In this document: in pieces, positions 7,125-16,493 of the stretch
Layout of the letters: every line of letters begins with the position of its first letter
Numbering within the stretch: position 1 is the first letter of the stretch
Assembly: GCA_031390755.1 (NCBI GenBank)
Contig: JANMTS010000097.1
Span: 1-64,000 of the forward strand
DNA length: 64,000 bases
Source: DATMER01 sp031390755
GTDB taxonomy: Bacteria > Acidobacteriota > Thermoanaerobaculia > Multivoradales > UBA5704
Reading direction: 5' to 3'
Made by a program: the position numbers and the translations under genes
The notes under the pieces: generated by a model
Told to the model about the DNA's origin: nothing
What the model saw: only the letters and a program-made list of their open reading frames with translations
The model's database searches: none

Positions 7125-7517
7125 ATGGCTAACGAAGCTCTGGCAGAAGCGGCGGCCGTAGTCTTTGTCTACGGAACGCTGAAGGAAAGTTTTGCGAACG
7201 TTCATGTCAACGCTGGACGACGGGTGCCTGGCGACTTCGAAACGGTTGAGCGCTTTCCGCTGTACGTGATCGGCGAGTACCGGCCCAAAGAAGTGCGGCC
7301 CAAAGCGGTGGACCTGCTGCTGGCCGTCGCGGCCATGGAGCCGCGGCACGCGGAGGAGATCTTCCGCCGCATGTTGGCGAGGATGCCCGACCGCGCCCTG
7401 CCGATCTACCGCGCCTGGCTCACGAGCCTGGAGCGCGCCGGAGAGCGGGTGCGCTACGAGACGGTGCTCGACGAAGCGCGGGGCAGGCTGGGACCGGAGG
7501 CGTTTCCAGGGACGTAA
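7125..7517 (+). CDS. gamma-glutamylcyclotransferase-like N-terminus fused to an unrelated C-terminus
   Basis: Residues 10-55 match the start of AIG2/GGCT-like cyclotransferases: the substrate loop VFVYGTLKESFANVHV followed by VERFPLYVIGEY. Normal members are 110-150 residues and carry a catalytic Glu in a later FEG/YE-type segment. Here the similarity stops at about residue 56, and an Arg/Ala-rich helical tail (RPKAVDLLLAVAAMEPRHAE...) of different composition takes over. The tail looks like the in-frame 3' end of another high-GC gene joined by deletion. I expect no cyclotransferase activity. GGGAG lies upstream of the ATG. Confidence 0.55.
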   Translation: MANEALAEAAAVVFVYGTLKESFANVHVNAGRRVPGDFETVERFPLYVIGEYRPKEVRPKAVDLLLAVAAMEPRHAEEIFRRMLARMPDRALPIYRAWLTSLERAGERVRYETVLDEARGRLGPEAFPGT

Positions 7518-7593
7518 CCGAGGCTTGCCCTGGCGTAACCTGGCCTCTTGATCCGCGGCTGCGCGAGGCACCTGATCCCGGGACAAACAAGAA

Positions 7594-7614
7594 GGGGCTC
7601 CAAAACGGAGCCCC
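7594..7614 (-). terminator. intrinsic terminator of the 7676-8515 gene
   Basis: An 8-bp perfect stem (GGGGCTCC / GGAGCCCC, loop AAAAC) is followed on the minus strand by TTCTTGTTTG, 60 bases past the stop codon of the minus-strand gene. Confidence 0.75.
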
Positions 7615-7675
7615 CTCAGAAGATTTTCTCAGGCCGTCCCTCCATCTATCGTGAGGGGCGAACCCAGATTGCAAC

Positions 7676-8515
7676 TTAGTGGTCGTCGTGACCGTGCGAC
7701 GCTTCGAGCGTCCAGAAGACGTGCGTGATGACCTTGTTGCCATTACCGAAGTCCTGCACGTGATAGGTGGCCATGCCGGGGCCGTTCTTGACGACCTTGA
7801 CCACCGGGCCGAACTGCTCCACGCCGTTGAGGACAAGGTTCCGCATCGCCGGCGGAACCGTCGCCGGCAGAGCGGCGCCGACCGTGGTGGTGCTGTCGAG
7901 GTGCGCGTAGATGGTCTCGAGCTGCTGGAAGTCGTGCGAGTTCGGGTGCTCGTTCGAAGGATCGTTCGAGCTGGCACCGCCGGCGCCGCCGTCCGGATCA
8001 TCCGTGTAGTCCATGCAGGAACCCAGGTTCGCGTTGGCGAAGGTCTCGTCCTGGTGGGCCAGGCCGAAGTCGTGGCCGATCTCCTGGCAGGTCACCAAAC
8101 GGCGCCACGCCGGGGTGTTGTACTGGGCGGTGTCGAAGTAGGTGTCGTTCAGCTTGGTGTACCCCGACGTGATGTGGCCGCCACTGATGGAGATCCCGGC
8201 GATGCCCAGCCAGCCGGTGCCGCCGTACGCGGCGTTGCAGACCACGACCTGGCCGGTCGGCGCTTTGCAGGTCCTCGGGTTGACCGAGCTCGCGATCTCG
8301 GTGAGGTTCAGGACCTGGGACGGGTTCCAGTCAGCGATCGCTTGGTCGAGGTACGGATCCCAGGTCGCGTTGACCGCGTCGCCGACCTTGAGAGTGAACG
8401 GATTGGCCGTGCGCGCCCAGTGATAGCTACCCCAAGAATGGTTGGCCATGGAGATCGTCGGGATTGCGGCCACGAAGACCAGGACAAGGACGGTAAGCAA
8501 CAAACGCTTGGACAT
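7676..8515 (-). CDS. secreted metzincin-like protein with a QEIGH variant motif
   Basis: The 279-residue product has a signal peptide (MSKRLLLTVLVLVFVAAIPT, cut near SMA-NHS). A metallopeptidase-like domain follows. The zinc-helix region reads TCQEIGHDFGLAHQDE at about residues 142-157, and a downstream SCMDYTDDP resembles a metzincin Met-turn. The metzincin consensus is HExxHxxGxxH; here the first His is Gln, while the Glu, the second His and the third His are kept. Such CQEIGH proteins are widespread and uncharacterised, so the change may be a family trait rather than damage. The C-terminal 70 residues end in a His-rich SHGHDDH. GGGAG precedes the ATG, and a terminator follows. Confidence 0.75.
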   Translation of the reverse strand: MSKRLLLTVLVLVFVAAIPTISMANHSWGSYHWARTANPFTLKVGDAVNATWDPYLDQAIADWNPSQVLNLTEIASSVNPRTCKAPTGQVVVCNAAYGGTGWLGIAGISISGGHITSGYTKLNDTYFDTAQYNTPAWRRLVTCQEIGHDFGLAHQDETFANANLGSCMDYTDDPDGGAGGASSNDPSNEHPNSHDFQQLETIYAHLDSTTTVGAALPATVPPAMRNLVLNGVEQFGPVVKVVKNGPGMATYHVQDFGNGNKVITHVFWTLEASHGHDDH

Positions 8516-8767
8516 TGGAGATTCTCCCTTTTCTTTTCCAAGAAATCTGATCAGGCACTTCCGCCAGATCAGCTACCTGGCTATATATCAATCTTTGTGC
8601 CAACCTGGGACTCGCCTCCAAACCACTTGCTGTCAATATGTTGAAGCCAATTCGTAGGTGGGGGGCTGGGTCAATCCCAGCTCACAAGTCAACGATTGAA
8701 CCGGCCAGTGGGTCATTCGTTAACCCGGCGCCGTCCTGAGAACAGGCGGCCGGCGGCGATCCGGACA

Positions 8768-9015
8768 GCCTCTTCGGAGTCGGTCTCCGCCCGATTGGAT
8801 GCAAGTTCCTATCTCGAAAGAGGGTGAGATTGCCTGAAAGTCGCCGGCAGACCGCAGTTTCGCGGCGATTCATTGCCGTGCGCAGGAGGAACTCGGACTG
8901 GGCAGTCCGGACCGTCACCTCCACGAGCGAGCCCCGTTGGGGCACAAAGCGCACACGTCTGGCCATGCCCGCTATACAAAACGGAAAAGGCGGGGTGGAT
9001 GTCACTTCAGAATGA
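8768..9015 (-). mobile_element. non-autonomous deletion derivative of the transposase element, copy IV
   Basis: About 110 bases of the left end (GATTGGATGCAAGTTCCTAT...ATTCATTGCCG) are joined directly to the first ~28 codons of the transposase (minus strand, MARRVRFVPQRGSLVEVTVR) and the conserved end GTCACTTCAGAAT. Everything between is deleted, giving a 250-bp MITE-like unit. The flank at 8747-8766 (GCGGCCGGCGGCGATCCGGA) equals the 3' end of the ligase gene at 17188-17207. Confidence 0.7.
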
Positions 9016-9228
9016 ATGCAAGGTGGAAGGCAGGAGGGCGCCAGCGACGTTCCGAGACAGCGTTCGGGAAAGTGCCGGGGATAGGACGTGGAGGGTGAGG
9101 TCCGGCCGACAGCGGCCATGGAGATACAGGGGATCTCCGGTCCTCGGGTAACGAAGGCCCTATACTTGTTGCCGAACGAGACAGAAGTCCGGTCCTTGGG
9201 TTCGGCCCTCCGGAGCTCTCGCCCTCAC

Positions 9229-9888
9229 ATGAGCAGCCAGCAAGTCGGCATCCTCATCCTGGTCGTCGTCGCCGTGATCGTGGCGGCGGTGCTGCTGCGC
9301 AAGCAACAATCGTCGGCGACCGCTTCGCTGGACGTAAATGCCGAGATGCTTTTCCTCGCCGACGACGCCGTGAAGTGGGCGGCGGAGAAGAACGTGACGT
9401 TGGACTACACGCCGGAGTCGGTCGAGCGAGTGGAAGGACTGCTCGCAGAGCTCCACGAGAAGCGCGCGGCCGGTCAGCTGTTCGATGATCAGGTCAAGAA
9501 GGCGGCAGTTCGCTACGGGGCGTATGTCGGAGAAGTGATCCGTCGCATGCACAACGGCTCGTGGGCCATCGATCATGAGGCGGCAGGTCCCGGCAGCTTT
9601 CCCATCCGCTGGCGCGACCACGAGTCGTTCCCCCTCGGCTGGTGTAGCAAGCGAATCCTCAACGGCGAAGAGGACAACGTCTGGTTCAAGTTCCGTGTCC
9701 TGGTCCTCGGCGACGCGAAGGATGCGACCGTCTACGACCTTCGGGACGCAGCACAATCCCTCCGAACTTTCCGCAGTCGACACGGCGGGTTTCCCGTTGG
9801 CACCTGGCCCCACGTTGCCCATCGCCTGGTGACGGAGGGACTTGCAGCCGATCTGCCAGGGCGCCATCGGTTACGGTTTTCTGTATAA
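9229..9888 (+). CDS. hypothetical protein with an N-terminal membrane anchor
   Basis: The 219-residue product starts MSSQQVGILILVVVAVIVAA, a single hydrophobic helix followed by positive residues (LLRKQQ), suggesting an N-out anchor with a soluble domain behind it. The soluble part contains KKAAVRYGAYVGEVIRRMH, then SFPIRWRDHESFPLGWCSKR, a layout like DUF3806-type proteins of unknown role. I chose ATG 9229 because the upstream frame (from 9088) has no ribosome-binding site and encodes no sensible N-terminus. No operon partner is visible. Confidence 0.65.
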   Translation: MSSQQVGILILVVVAVIVAAVLLRKQQSSATASLDVNAEMLFLADDAVKWAAEKNVTLDYTPESVERVEGLLAELHEKRAAGQLFDDQVKKAAVRYGAYVGEVIRRMHNGSWAIDHEAAGPGSFPIRWRDHESFPLGWCSKRILNGEEDNVWFKFRVLVLGDAKDATVYDLRDAAQSLRTFRSRHGGFPVGTWPHVAHRLVTEGLAADLPGRHRLRFSV

Positions 9889-10013
9889 GTTTCACGGCTA
9901 AATAGCGGCTCCCCCCGACACGTTTCCGGGGTCTCGAGACACTATACGGTGAAGCCGTACAACCTGCCGTATCGAGATCCCTGTCTCTTCGGGTCGGGGA
10001 AAAGGAGCCATTC

Positions 10014-13000
10014 ATGGGCAGTCGACGTAAGTTGCTGCTGTTGTTGCTGGTTTGCTGTGCCTTTGCCAGCTTCGTGTCCGCGCAATCGATTTCCATTACA
10101 TTCATCAATGAATGGGGCGAGCAGGCTTCCAAGGTTCTGGAGCAGGGGAAGGCCCTGATCCGGGTGGTCGATTCCGGAGCCAGCCCCACCGGCGCACGGG
10201 AGCAGGTGACGGTGAACCTGAGCTCCCTCATCGGGAACGATCTGGCCACGACGGACCTCGTCGAGACCGGCGCCTGGACCGGAGTGTTCGAGGGCGAGGT
10301 GAACCTCACCACGGACTACTATCTCGACAACTATGTGGATGACGGCGGGAACCTCCTGACCCGCTTCTACCCGCCGACCGATCTCGACACCGTGACCGCG
10401 ACCTATGGCACCGCCTCCGGGTCGGCCACGGCGTCGCCGTCGCTCACCGATCTTCTGGACGACAGCGCGTGGAGCCAGCCGGACTTCGCAGTCGGCGAGC
10501 GCGTCACCGTGCGGGTGCGGGATCTCCGCGCCGACCTCCATTCGGGCCCGGACACGGTCGTAGCCCAACTCCTCTCGTCCGGCGGCGATGCCGAGACGCT
10601 GACCCTGATCGAGACCGGCAGCCGGACCGGCGTGTTCGAAGCCGCTCTCGATCTGGTGGCAGGAGCGCCGGTTGCGGACGATGGCCAAATTCAGGCCGCG
10701 GTCGGCGAGACGATCACTGTGACGCATCCGGACGGGAACGGGTTCTCGTCGTCGTCCGACTCCGCTACGGTGAGCCCGGCCACGGTCCGCTTCATCAACT
10801 GGAGGAAGGCGGCGCCGGCCGATCCCTTCGTGGAGGGCGGCGAGGTCGCCGCGCGGGTCGTCGATCCGGCAGCCGACACGAATCCCGCGGCGATCGAAAT
10901 TGTCCCCGTGACCTTCTACCGGGGGTCGGACAGGGAAGACGTCAACCTGCGCGAGACCGGTTTGGATACGGGTGTGTTCGAAGGCCGGCTGCCCCTGAGG
11001 AGCAATTCGTACGGCTGGAACAACGGCTTCCTCGAGCAGAACCCTCTCACGGATACCATCTATAGCGGCAGGGTCGGGGTCGCCTACGGCAGCCTGTTGA
11101 GCTACGCCGACTGGACGTACTCCACGATCCGGCTGTTCGACGAGGCTGGGGAGGAGGCTTCTAACGTGGCGCTCGGGCAGACCCTGCGCGTCCGGGTGAA
11201 GGCTGCCGTCAACCTGTATGGCTCCGATGCCGACCGGGTCCTGATCCGGGTCCAGGACACGCTCACGGGCGACGAAGAGACGCTGTCTCTCTGGGAGACG
11301 GGTGGCTACACGTGGCTGTTCGAAGGCGACCTCCGGCCCGAGCCCGGCGCCGCGGTTCCGGGAGACGGCCGCATCCAGACCCAGGCGGGAGACACGCTGC
11401 TGATCTCTCACCTCGACCCCTACGGCGCCGTCCATACGAGCATGAGCATCCCGGTCCGCCGCAGCCGGATCCGCTATCTGGATGCGAACGGGCGTCCTGC
11501 GCCGGTCCTCCTGGAGAACGACAAGGCCCGCGTGGAGGTCCTGGATCTGCTGGCGGGCGGCCAGTCTCCCATCGCCATGATCAGCTCCTTTCTGGGAGGC
11601 GACAACGAAGAGCTGTCTCTCTCGGCGAGCGGCGCTCCGGGTGTCTTCCAGGACACGGTACCGCTCACCACGGATTGGGTCGAGGACCAGGACGGAGACG
11701 GCGCCCTCCTGACAAGCTGGAGCGCGTATCCGGTCAACCAGCTCGACACGGTGACCACCACGGCGAACGACGCCTTCGCCAAGATCCGGACCGCGCCGGC
11801 GATTCTGGAATTCCGGGACGTCCAGGGCGGGTCCGTGGATTCGGCCGTGGCCGGTGCCAGGCTGTACGTGCGGGCCACCGCTCCTCGCGCCGGCGCGTCG
11901 CCCTCGGCGCCCGAAGGTATGCTCGTCTACATCAACTCCCTCCGGGGCGGAGACACAAAAGCTTTCTATCTGCAGGAGACCGGGGCTGACACGAAGGTGT
12001 TCGAAGGCTGGGTCGACACGGACGACGCATATGCCCCCTCGGCTCTGCATGTCGAGCCGGCCGACACCGTGCAGGTCCGCTACGACCCGCCGTACGGGAG
12101 CGACGCGTTACGGACCGTGGCTTCGCTGCCCATCGTCCCCTCGCGGCTGCTCTTCGTGGACGGCCAGGATCGCGTCACGTCGACGTTCCTGTACAACGAA
12201 CCGATCCGCCTGAGAGTGGAGGAGCCGGCCGCGAACATCAGCCCCAACGGCGCGGAGACGGTGACCGTGAAGGTCCGCGCCTGGAGGCAGTCGGACGACC
12301 GGCTGGATGTCGAGACCGTGAGCCTCGTCGAGACTGGAGCGGATACCGGGATCTTCACCGGCAGTCTGCCGGGCTCGGCGATCCCCGTCTCCTCCTACCC
12401 GTCCCAGGAGAACGGCGTCCTGCAGTATCCGGAGCTCACACCTCCTTACAACGATACGACCACCGTCGTCGCCAGCCGCGGCAACGCCTCCCAGACCGCC
12501 ACGCTGAAGGATTCCGAGCTCTGGCTTACCGACCTTCAGGGAAACGACACCACCGCGTTCCCGATCGGCTCCACAATGAAGGTCTGGCTGCGGCGCCCTC
12601 GTGGCAATGTCACCGCGGGCGTCGACTACGAGAGCGTCGAGGCCTGGACCCGCACCGACATCGTGGACCTGGAACCGCTGACTCTGATGGAGACCGGAGA
12701 CTCCACGGGGCTGTTCACCGGCACGCTGCCGATCGTGGCTTCGCCGAAGACCAGTTATAACGGCACCCTCGGCGGAAGCGTGGGCGATCCGATCGAGGCG
12801 CACAAGATCTCGTACTCACTCCTCTCGTTCGACATGGGCGTCCTGGTGGGTGCGAGCGCTCCGGTTGCCGCCGACGACTTCGTGACCACGAACGAGGATG
12901 TGGTGGCCACGATCGAGATCCTGCTCAACGATTACAGCGCCAACGGCGCGCCGTTGACGGTTTCAAACATCACCCAGGGCGCCTTCGGATCGGTGGCGAT

Positions 13001-16000
13001 CGACCCGTCCGGAAGCGTGACGTACACGCCGAACGCGAACTTCAACGGCTCCGACTCCTTCTCCTATACCGTTTCCGACCCGTCCGGCCTCACGGATGAC
13101 GCCGACGTCTGGATCACGGTGGTCCCGGTCAACGACGAGCCGGTCGCGTCCGACGATTCGGCCAGCACGGCTCCGGGAACGCCGGTGACGATCAACGTGC
13201 TGGCCAACGACAGCGATCCGGATGGCGACACTCTTCTCGTCGATTGGACCTGGCCGGCGTCGAACGGCACGGTGACGATCAATGCCAACGGCACGGTCAC
13301 ATACACGCCAAACCCCGGCTTCCAGGGGATCGACTCGTTCTACTACTCGATTCACGACAGCCCCACCGGCTCGTCCTTTCTCAGCGACTCGGCCCTGGTA
13401 ACGGTCACGGTGCAGGGCAACCGCGCGCCGGATGCCGTGAACGACTCGGCGACGACGAACGAGGACACGGCGGTGACCGTGGCGGTGGGAGCCAACGACA
13501 CCGACCCGGACGGCGACACCCTGACGATCACGGCCGTGACGCAAGGGACCAGGGGATCGGTGGCCGTCAACAACGGCAGCGTGATCTATACGCCGGCCGC
13601 GAACGCGAACGGTTCCGATGCGTTCACTTACACGGTGTCCGACGGCCATGGGGGCACCGACACGGCTACGGTCTCCATCACCATCAACCCCATCAACGAC
13701 GTTCCGAGGGCCAACGAAGACGCGGTGACGACGAACGAGGATACGCCGGTCACATTCGACCCGCGGCTCAACGACACCGACCCGGACGGGGATATCCTGA
13801 CCACTACGTCCGTGAGTCTGCCGAGCCGGGGCTCGGCGGTCATCAACGCGAACGGCACCGTGACGTACACGCCGAGCGCCAATCTCAACGGGACGGACCT
13901 GTTCGTCTACGGGATCTCGGACGGCAACGGCGGCACCTGGTCGGCTCTCATTACCGTCACCATCACGCCAGTCAACGATGTGCCGGATGCGAGGAACGAT
14001 ATTGCCGGCACGGACGAGGATGCTCCCATCACCCTCTCGGTGCGGTCGAACGACGTGGACATCGACGGCGACACGCTCACCATCCAGTCGATCACGCAAC
14101 CCACGAACGGTACGGCGGTGATCAACAGCGGCGCTACGATCACCTACACGCCGAACCCCAACTTTACCGGTTCCGATTCGCTCAGCTACACGATCAGCGA
14201 CGGCAAGGGAGGGAGCGACACGGCAACCGTTTCCATCAGCGTCTATCCCGTGAACGATCCGCCGGTGGCGGGGAACGACTCGGCCACGGTTGACGAGGAT
14301 GGCTCGATCATTCTCTCCGTGCGCGACAACGACTCGGATCCTGACGGCGGAACCCTCACGATCACGGCCGTCACCCAGGGAGCCCACGGCACGGTGACGA
14401 TCGTGAACAGCGGCACCCAGGTGAAGTATCAGCCCGCCGCGAGCTACTTCGGCCCGGACACTTTCACTTATACGGTCAAGGACCCCGCGAACACCACCGC
14501 GGTGGGCACGGTGTCCATGACCGTCAACGGGATCAACGATGCGCCGGATGCCGTGAACGACTCGGCGGCGACGAACGAGGACACGCCGGCGACAATCCCG
14601 GTGAGATCCAACGATACGGACGCCGACGGCGATGCACTGACGATCACCGCTGCGAGCCAGGGGACGAAGGGCTCGGTGGCGATCAACGCGGGAACGACAG
14701 TGACCTATACGCCGAACGCGAACGCGAGCGGCAGCGACACGTTTACCTACACAATCTCCGACGGCAACGGGGCGACTGACACGGCCACGGTTGCGGTTAC
14801 GATCACCTCGGTCAACGATGCTCCGGACGCCGTGAACGACTCCTTCACGACGAACGAGGACACGCCGGTGACGGTGGCGGTGAGGTCCAACGATACGGAC
14901 GTCGAAGGCGATACCCTGACGATCACCGCCGTGACCCAGGGGACGAAGGGCTCGGTGGCGATCAACGCCGGAGCGATGGTGACCTACACGCCGAACGCGA
15001 ACGCGAATGGCGGCGACTCGTTCACCTACACGATCTCCGATGGCAACGGAGGGACAGATACGGCCACGGTGGCGGTCACGATCAACTCCGTCAACGATGC
15101 GCCGGTGGCCGTGGGCGATGCGGCGGCGACGAACGAGAACGTGCCGGTCGCGATCAGCGTTCTCGCCAACGACAGCGACATCGACGGCGGCGCCCTGTCC
15201 GTGAGCGCCGTGACCCAGGGAGCCAAGGGTTCGGTGACCACGAACGGCACGACGGTCACCTACACCCCGGCGGCCAACACCAACGGCGCCGACGCCTTCA
15301 CCTACACCGTCAGCGACGGCCAGGGCGCCACGGCCATCGCGTCGGTCACCGTTTCGGTATCTCCCATCAACGATCCGCCGGTCGCCGCGCCCGACGGCGG
15401 CGCCACCCGTGAAAACATTCCTGTGATCATTCCGGTGCTGGCGAACGATACGGATCCGGAAGGGAATCCGCTGACGGTCACCGCTGCCAGCACGCCCCCC
15501 AATGGCATGACCAGCCGTCTCGCGGACAACACCGTGCTCTACCAGCCGCATCCCAACTTCACAGGCAGTGAAACGTTCACCTACACGGTGAACGACGGAC
15601 AGGGGGGGACCAGCGTCGGCCAGGTGACGGTCGTCGTCGGCGAGGCCCTGGAGCGCGTGGCGGTCCTGGCGACGAACAGCGTGGCGCTGCGGACCGGCTC
15701 GGACGTGCTCTCGGGCGACGTGATCGTCAATCAGGCCGGAGCGGGGCCGTTCCTCAACGGCGCCGAGCTGAGCGTGGGCGGCACGGTCACCACACCCTCC
15801 AGCTACGACGTGGAAGGTGACAGCCTCACGGTGGCGGCCGGAGCCGTGGTCTCCAGCGACGTTCGATACAACAACCTCACGAACAGCGGCACGATCAGCG
15901 GCCTTCAGACCTCACCGCTGCCGCTGCCGGTGTTCTCGGCGCTGCCGCCGTTCCTGACGGCGACGCCGGGCACCACGAACATCAGCGTGGGAACGAACGG

Positions 16001-16454
16001 CACCCGCACTCTGGCCGCCGGAAGCTACCAGGATCTGGTGGTGGGGAGGAAAGGAACGGTGACGTTCACCGGCGGTACCTATCACTTCCGTACGATCACG
16101 GTGGACCGCGAGGCCAAGCTCTACTTCACGGCGGCTTCGGTGGTCCGCGTGCAGCAGAAGCTCAGCACGAAGAACCTGACCACGATCGGTCCGGCCGCGG
16201 GAGCGACGATCGACGCGTCGTCCATCCTGATCTACGTGGCCGGCATCAACGGCACGTCCGGCGCTCTGACGGCGACGCCCAAGACGGTTGAGATCGGGGT
16301 GGACAACGTCCTCAAGGCCAACGTCTACGCTCCGAACGGCACCCTCTGGCTGCAGGATCGCACACAGGCGACCGGCGCCTTCCTCGGGAAGGACATCGAC
16401 GTGGGAGTCGACGCGCAGGTCAACCTCGACAGCGCGTTCGCCGGCGGACAGTAG
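10014..16454 (+). CDS. giant secreted tandem-95 (cadherin-like) repeat protein
   Basis: The 2146-residue product begins with a signal peptide (MGSRRKLLLLLLVCCAFASF, cut near VSA-QS). Residues about 30-930 hold eight divergent beta-sandwich-like units marked by ETGxxTGVFEG. Residues about 950-1880 hold ten tandem-95/Cadherin_5 units of ~93 residues, each with NDxDxDGDxLTI, a YTPNANxNGxD turn and FTYTVSDGxGGTDTATV; the Asp-rich turns would bind calcium. The last ~265 residues are a separate Gly/Thr-rich beta domain (ALRTGSDVLSGDVIV...). I see no LPxTG or PEP-CTERM sorting tail. AAGGAG lies upstream of the ATG. It is probably an extracellular adhesin or matrix protein. Confidence 0.85.
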   Translation: MGSRRKLLLLLLVCCAFASFVSAQSISITFINEWGEQASKVLEQGKALIRVVDSGASPTGAREQVTVNLSSLIGNDLATTDLVETGAWTGVFEGEVNLTTDYYLDNYVDDGGNLLTRFYPPTDLDTVTATYGTASGSATASPSLTDLLDDSAWSQPDFAVGERVTVRVRDLRADLHSGPDTVVAQLLSSGGDAETLTLIETGSRTGVFEAALDLVAGAPVADDGQIQAAVGETITVTHPDGNGFSSSSDSATVSPATVRFINWRKAAPADPFVEGGEVAARVVDPAADTNPAAIEIVPVTFYRGSDREDVNLRETGLDTGVFEGRLPLRSNSYGWNNGFLEQNPLTDTIYSGRVGVAYGSLLSYADWTYSTIRLFDEAGEEASNVALGQTLRVRVKAAVNLYGSDADRVLIRVQDTLTGDEETLSLWETGGYTWLFEGDLRPEPGAAVPGDGRIQTQAGDTLLISHLDPYGAVHTSMSIPVRRSRIRYLDANGRPAPVLLENDKARVEVLDLLAGGQSPIAMISSFLGGDNEELSLSASGAPGVFQDTVPLTTDWVEDQDGDGALLTSWSAYPVNQLDTVTTTANDAFAKIRTAPAILEFRDVQGGSVDSAVAGARLYVRATAPRAGASPSAPEGMLVYINSLRGGDTKAFYLQETGADTKVFEGWVDTDDAYAPSALHVEPADTVQVRYDPPYGSDALRTVASLPIVPSRLLFVDGQDRVTSTFLYNEPIRLRVEEPAANISPNGAETVTVKVRAWRQSDDRLDVETVSLVETGADTGIFTGSLPGSAIPVSSYPSQENGVLQYPELTPPYNDTTTVVASRGNASQTATLKDSELWLTDLQGNDTTAFPIGSTMKVWLRRPRGNVTAGVDYESVEAWTRTDIVDLEPLTLMETGDSTGLFTGTLPIVASPKTSYNGTLGGSVGDPIEAHKISYSLLSFDMGVLVGASAPVAADDFVTTNEDVVATIEILLNDYSANGAPLTVSNITQGAFGSVAIDPSGSVTYTPNANFNGSDSFSYTVSDPSGLTDDADVWITVVPVNDEPVASDDSASTAPGTPVTINVLANDSDPDGDTLLVDWTWPASNGTVTINANGTVTYTPNPGFQGIDSFYYSIHDSPTGSSFLSDSALVTVTVQGNRAPDAVNDSATTNEDTAVTVAVGANDTDPDGDTLTITAVTQGTRGSVAVNNGSVIYTPAANANGSDAFTYTVSDGHGGTDTATVSITINPINDVPRANEDAVTTNEDTPVTFDPRLNDTDPDGDILTTTSVSLPSRGSAVINANGTVTYTPSANLNGTDLFVYGISDGNGGTWSALITVTITPVNDVPDARNDIAGTDEDAPITLSVRSNDVDIDGDTLTIQSITQPTNGTAVINSGATITYTPNPNFTGSDSLSYTISDGKGGSDTATVSISVYPVNDPPVAGNDSATVDEDGSIILSVRDNDSDPDGGTLTITAVTQGAHGTVTIVNSGTQVKYQPAASYFGPDTFTYTVKDPANTTAVGTVSMTVNGINDAPDAVNDSAATNEDTPATIPVRSNDTDADGDALTITAASQGTKGSVAINAGTTVTYTPNANASGSDTFTYTISDGNGATDTATVAVTITSVNDAPDAVNDSFTTNEDTPVTVAVRSNDTDVEGDTLTITAVTQGTKGSVAINAGAMVTYTPNANANGGDSFTYTISDGNGGTDTATVAVTINSVNDAPVAVGDAAATNENVPVAISVLANDSDIDGGALSVSAVTQGAKGSVTTNGTTVTYTPAANTNGADAFTYTVSDGQGATAIASVTVSVSPINDPPVAAPDGGATRENIPVIIPVLANDTDPEGNPLTVTAASTPPNGMTSRLADNTVLYQPHPNFTGSETFTYTVNDGQGGTSVGQVTVVVGEALERVAVLATNSVALRTGSDVLSGDVIVNQAGAGPFLNGAELSVGGTVTTPSSYDVEGDSLTVAAGAVVSSDVRYNNLTNSGTISGLQTSPLPLPVFSALPPFLTATPGTTNISVGTNGTRTLAAGSYQDLVVGRKGTVTFTGGTYHFRTITVDREAKLYFTAASVVRVQQKLSTKNLTTIGPAAGATIDASSILIYVAGINGTSGALTATPKTVEIGVDNVLKANVYAPNGTLWLQDRTQATGAFLGKDIDVGVDAQVNLDSAFAGGQ

Positions 16455-16493
16455 GACAACAGCAAGCGGGTCCCGGGGCGTCCGCTCCGGGGC

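Noticed and set aside
9942..9990. Promoter or riboswitch in the hairpin-rich leader of the tandem-95 gene (CGGTGAAGCCGTACAACCTG)
   Set aside because: Only short imperfect stems; no conserved aptamer pattern recognised.
12963..15551. 862-codon minus-strand open frame opposite the tandem-95 gene (also 9942-12050)
   Set aside because: Arg/Val/His-rich with no domain. It arises because high-GC codon use and a repeated sense protein remove antisense stops; the sense strand has a signal peptide and clear repeats.
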